Shown here: positions 62,187-64,000 of the stretch, piece after piece
How the letters are laid out: each line of letters starts with the position of its first letter
How positions within the stretch are numbered: position 1 is the stretch's first letter
Translations under genes and position numbers: made by a program
The notes under the pieces: generated by a model
What the model was told of the DNA's origin: nothing
The model's database searches: none
The model's input: the letters and a program-made list of their open reading frames with translations, nothing else
Assembly: GCF_040438645.1 (NCBI RefSeq)
Contig: NZ_CP159253.1
Location: forward strand, 248,001-312,000
From: Mesorhizobium sp. WSM2240
GTDB taxonomy: Bacteria > Pseudomonadota > Alphaproteobacteria > Rhizobiales > Rhizobiaceae
Direction: 5' to 3'
Length of the DNA stretch: 64,000 nucleotides

Positions 62187-64000
62187 TCAGTCCATCTTTG
62201 TCGCCATTTCCAGCCGTTCCATTCCCGTGGGCTGCTTATGCTTGCCGAACTCGAACGTCACGCGCTCGATAACGCCGGTGAAGGGAAACAGGCCTTTCTC
62301 GCCGTAGTCGTGACAGACGGGCGAGACACAATCCATTCCGACGTCCATGGTTTCGGTTCCACAGCGTTGCGGCACCTGTTCGTCAATGTGGCCTTTGGCG
62401 ACCGCCTTCCCGTCTATCGAAAGGACGACGTCCGCCGGCGAACCCGGCTTCGGTGATACCGGCGTGAACGCGATGCTGATCGTGTGCTTGCCCGGCTTCA
62501 GCACCTCCGGCGAGGTCACGTCGTAGCGGCGGATAGCGAAGAAGTTGTAGTGGAAGCGAACCTTGCCTTCCCAGAGGAACAGCGACCAGCCCGCCGCATC
62601 GCCTCCAAGCGCGAAGATCACCCCTTCCGCTCCACCTTTGGGGATATCGACTGGAACGGTCAGCGTGAATGGGACGCCTACAAGCTTCGGTCCGCTGCCT
62701 TCCGGCAGGCGGGTAAGGCCCGGATAGAATGTCACTTTGTCGCGTCCGGCGAAGTAGCTGGGCCGTAGCGTGGTATCGAGCCGCTCGGCGAAGCGGTCGT
62801 CCAACGGCAGGACATTGTACTTTGCCGCCTCGGCCATAAACATATCCTGCAGCAGCCTTAGCCGTGCCGGCTCTTTGTCAGCCAGATCGACCGCCTGGCT
62901 GAAATCATTCTCGATGTTGTATAACTCCCACTTGTCCTCATCGAAACTGAACGATCCGGACGTTTCCCACGGCAATCGACCGTGGCGACAGGAGGCGATC
63001 CAGCCGTCGGCGTACATCGCGCGGTTGCCCAGCATTTCGAAGTATTGATGCGTGCGCGTGCTGGGCGCCTTCGCGTTCTTCGCATCGAAGGTATAGGCGA
63101 AGCTGATGCCTTCGATCGGGCGCTGAATGTAGCCGTTGACCTCGCGGGGTTCGGCAATGCCGACGACCTCCATAAGGGTCGGCATGACGTCGATGCAGTG
63201 GTGGAACTGCGAGCGCACCTTGCCTTGGTCTTTTATGACTTTCGGCCAGGAGACGATCATGCAGTTGCGCGTCCCTCCGAAATGCGAGGCGACCTGTTTC
63301 GTCCACTGGAAGGGCGTGTCACCAGCCCATGCCCAGCCAACCGCGTAATGCGGGGACGTGCCTGGCATGCCCCAGCGGTCCATAAAACCGATCGATTCCT
63401 CCATGGTCGGCTGCCGACCGTTCAGGCTCATGATCTCGTTGGGCGTCCCGACCAGCGAGCCTTCACCGCTCGAGCCGTTGTCTCCGATGATATAGATGAC
63501 CAGCGTATTTTCGAGTTCGCCCATTGCCTCGATCGCATCGACGATCTGGCCCGTCTCGTAGTCGGCGTGCTCGAGAAAGTCCGCATAGTTCTCGGCCTGG
63601 CGCGCGAACAGCTTGCGATGTTCTTCCGGCTGGCTCTCCCAGGAAGGGATCTGTTCGGGGCGAGGCGTGAGCTTGCTTCCCTTCGGGATGACGCCCAACT
63701 TCAACTGGTTGGTGTGGACCAGTTCGCGGTACTTGTCCCAGCCCATGTCAAAGCGGCCGGCATTCTTGCCGCGCCAGTCAAGCGGCGGCTGATGCGGCGC
63801 ATGGGCCGCACCGGTCGAGAAATAGGCCATGAAGGGGCGATCGGGCGCGATCGCCTTCTGCTTGCGTATCCAGCCAACGCATTCCTCAGCGAGGTCGCGC
63901 GTCAACTGATAACCTTCTTCCGGCTTCTTCGGAGGCTCGACGGAATCGGTGTTACGAAGGAGCGACGGGTAGAACTGGTCTGTCTCGCCCGAGATGAAGC
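62187..64000 (-). CDS. Arylsulfatase-like sulfatase, 5' end outside the window
   Basis: The visible 604 codons are the middle and C-terminal part of a sulfatase; the frame is open through the window edge (codons readable from 63998, FISGETDQFYPSLLRN). 'YFSTGAAHAPHQPP', 'IIGDNGSSGEGSLVGTPNE' and 'FGGTRNCMIVSWPK' are active-site segments with the expected His, Asp/Asn and Arg. A beta-rich C-terminal domain ('GWSLFLWEGKVRFHYNFFAIRRYDVTSPEVLKPGKHTISIAF') follows from about residue 430. The CxPxR site lies outside the window. It leads the operon with symporter, FGE and the rest. Confidence 0.92.
   Translation of the reverse strand, partial: FISGETDQFYPSLLRNTDSVEPPKKPEEGYQLTRDLAEECVGWIRKQKAIAPDRPFMAYFSTGAAHAPHQPPLDWRGKNAGRFDMGWDKYRELVHTNQLKLGVIPKGSKLTPRPEQIPSWESQPEEHRKLFARQAENYADFLEHADYETGQIVDAIEAMGELENTLVIYIIGDNGSSGEGSLVGTPNEIMSLNGRQPTMEESIGFMDRWGMPGTSPHYAVGWAWAGDTPFQWTKQVASHFGGTRNCMIVSWPKVIKDQGKVRSQFHHCIDVMPTLMEVVGIAEPREVNGYIQRPIEGISFAYTFDAKNAKAPSTRTHQYFEMLGNRAMYADGWIASCRHGRLPWETSGSFSFDEDKWELYNIENDFSQAVDLADKEPARLRLLQDMFMAEAAKYNVLPLDDRFAERLDTTLRPSYFAGRDKVTFYPGLTRLPEGSGPKLVGVPFTLTVPVDIPKGGAEGVIFALGGDAAGWSLFLWEGKVRFHYNFFAIRRYDVTSPEVLKPGKHTISIAFTPVSPKPGSPADVVLSIDGKAVAKGHIDEQVPQRCGTETMDVGMDCVSPVCHDYGEKGLFPFTGVIERVTFEFGKHKQPTGMERLEMATKMD

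Noticed and set aside
1..64000. CRISPR arrays, tRNA, rRNA or riboswitches
   Set aside because: Reading by eye found no regular spacer-repeat array, cloverleaf or known leader motif. Short tandem structure at 57625-57834 is coding. A tRNA search program would be needed to exclude tRNA genes firmly.

Overview
The window reads as chromosomal DNA of a GC-rich alphaproteobacterium of the rhizobial Phyllobacteriaceae, most like Mesorhizobium or a close relative. The grounds are dense ABC uptake operons with amine and nucleoside catabolism, a DUF982 protein, a RIME-type intergenic element, and the hairpin repeats common between rhizobial genes. This is recognition from memory, not a database result. 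No rRNA, tRNA or CRISPR array was recognised.

Layout. 0.3-1.05 kb: three small proteins. 1.3-7.5 kb: nucleoside-type uptake operon (BMP-family binding protein, double ATPase, two permeases) ending in a cytosine-deaminase-like amidohydrolase. 7.5-13.6 kb: SH3b membrane protein, then a reverse-strand unit of choline-kinase-like phosphotransferase, dimethylglycine/sarcosine-dehydrogenase-like flavoprotein and VOC protein, facing a DeoR regulator. 13.6-15.9 kb: thioredoxin-reductase-like protein with an Rrf2 regulator, divergent from a LysR regulator. 16.1-22.1 kb: putrescine/spermidine-type ABC operon ending in a gamma-aminobutyraldehyde-dehydrogenase-like enzyme. 22.3-27.8 kb: TIM-barrel epimerase, VOC protein, small charged protein, Mrp ATPase, CoxG-like protein and a sugar-acid dehydratase.

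28.4-31.6 kb is a nested mobile-element relic: a decayed IS481-type transposase gene interrupted by a 2.6-kb large-serine-recombinase element that is itself broken. 31.6-40.9 kb: HAD phosphatase and glucose-6-phosphate isomerase, a MocR regulator, an MttB-family methyltransferase, then HxlR regulator, frameshifted alpha/beta hydrolase, SRPBCC protein, GST and DHFR-like reductase. 41.0-45.4 kb: envelope proteins (HdeD-like, YbaY/META, MliC) and an acyl-CoA synthetase with a histone-H1-like N-terminal tail. 45.9-51.2 kb: complete Dpp/Opp-type peptide ABC operon, followed by an MFS exporter.

52.9-57.0 kb is a scrap zone: a second copy of the end of dppF, the first part of a polysaccharide deacetylase gene, a LysR gene without its DNA-binding domain, and a decayed cluster of three tyrosine-recombinase genes. 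57.3-64.0 kb is a tightly packed reverse-strand operon: sulfatase (cut by the window end), bile-acid-type symporter, formylglycine-generating enzyme, DUF1622 protein, outer-membrane beta-barrel, exported HAD phosphatase, and a DUF202 membrane protein with ten RT heptads. This operon is the best candidate for an undescribed system: an exported, self-activated sulfatase pathway with its own inner- and outer-membrane transport.
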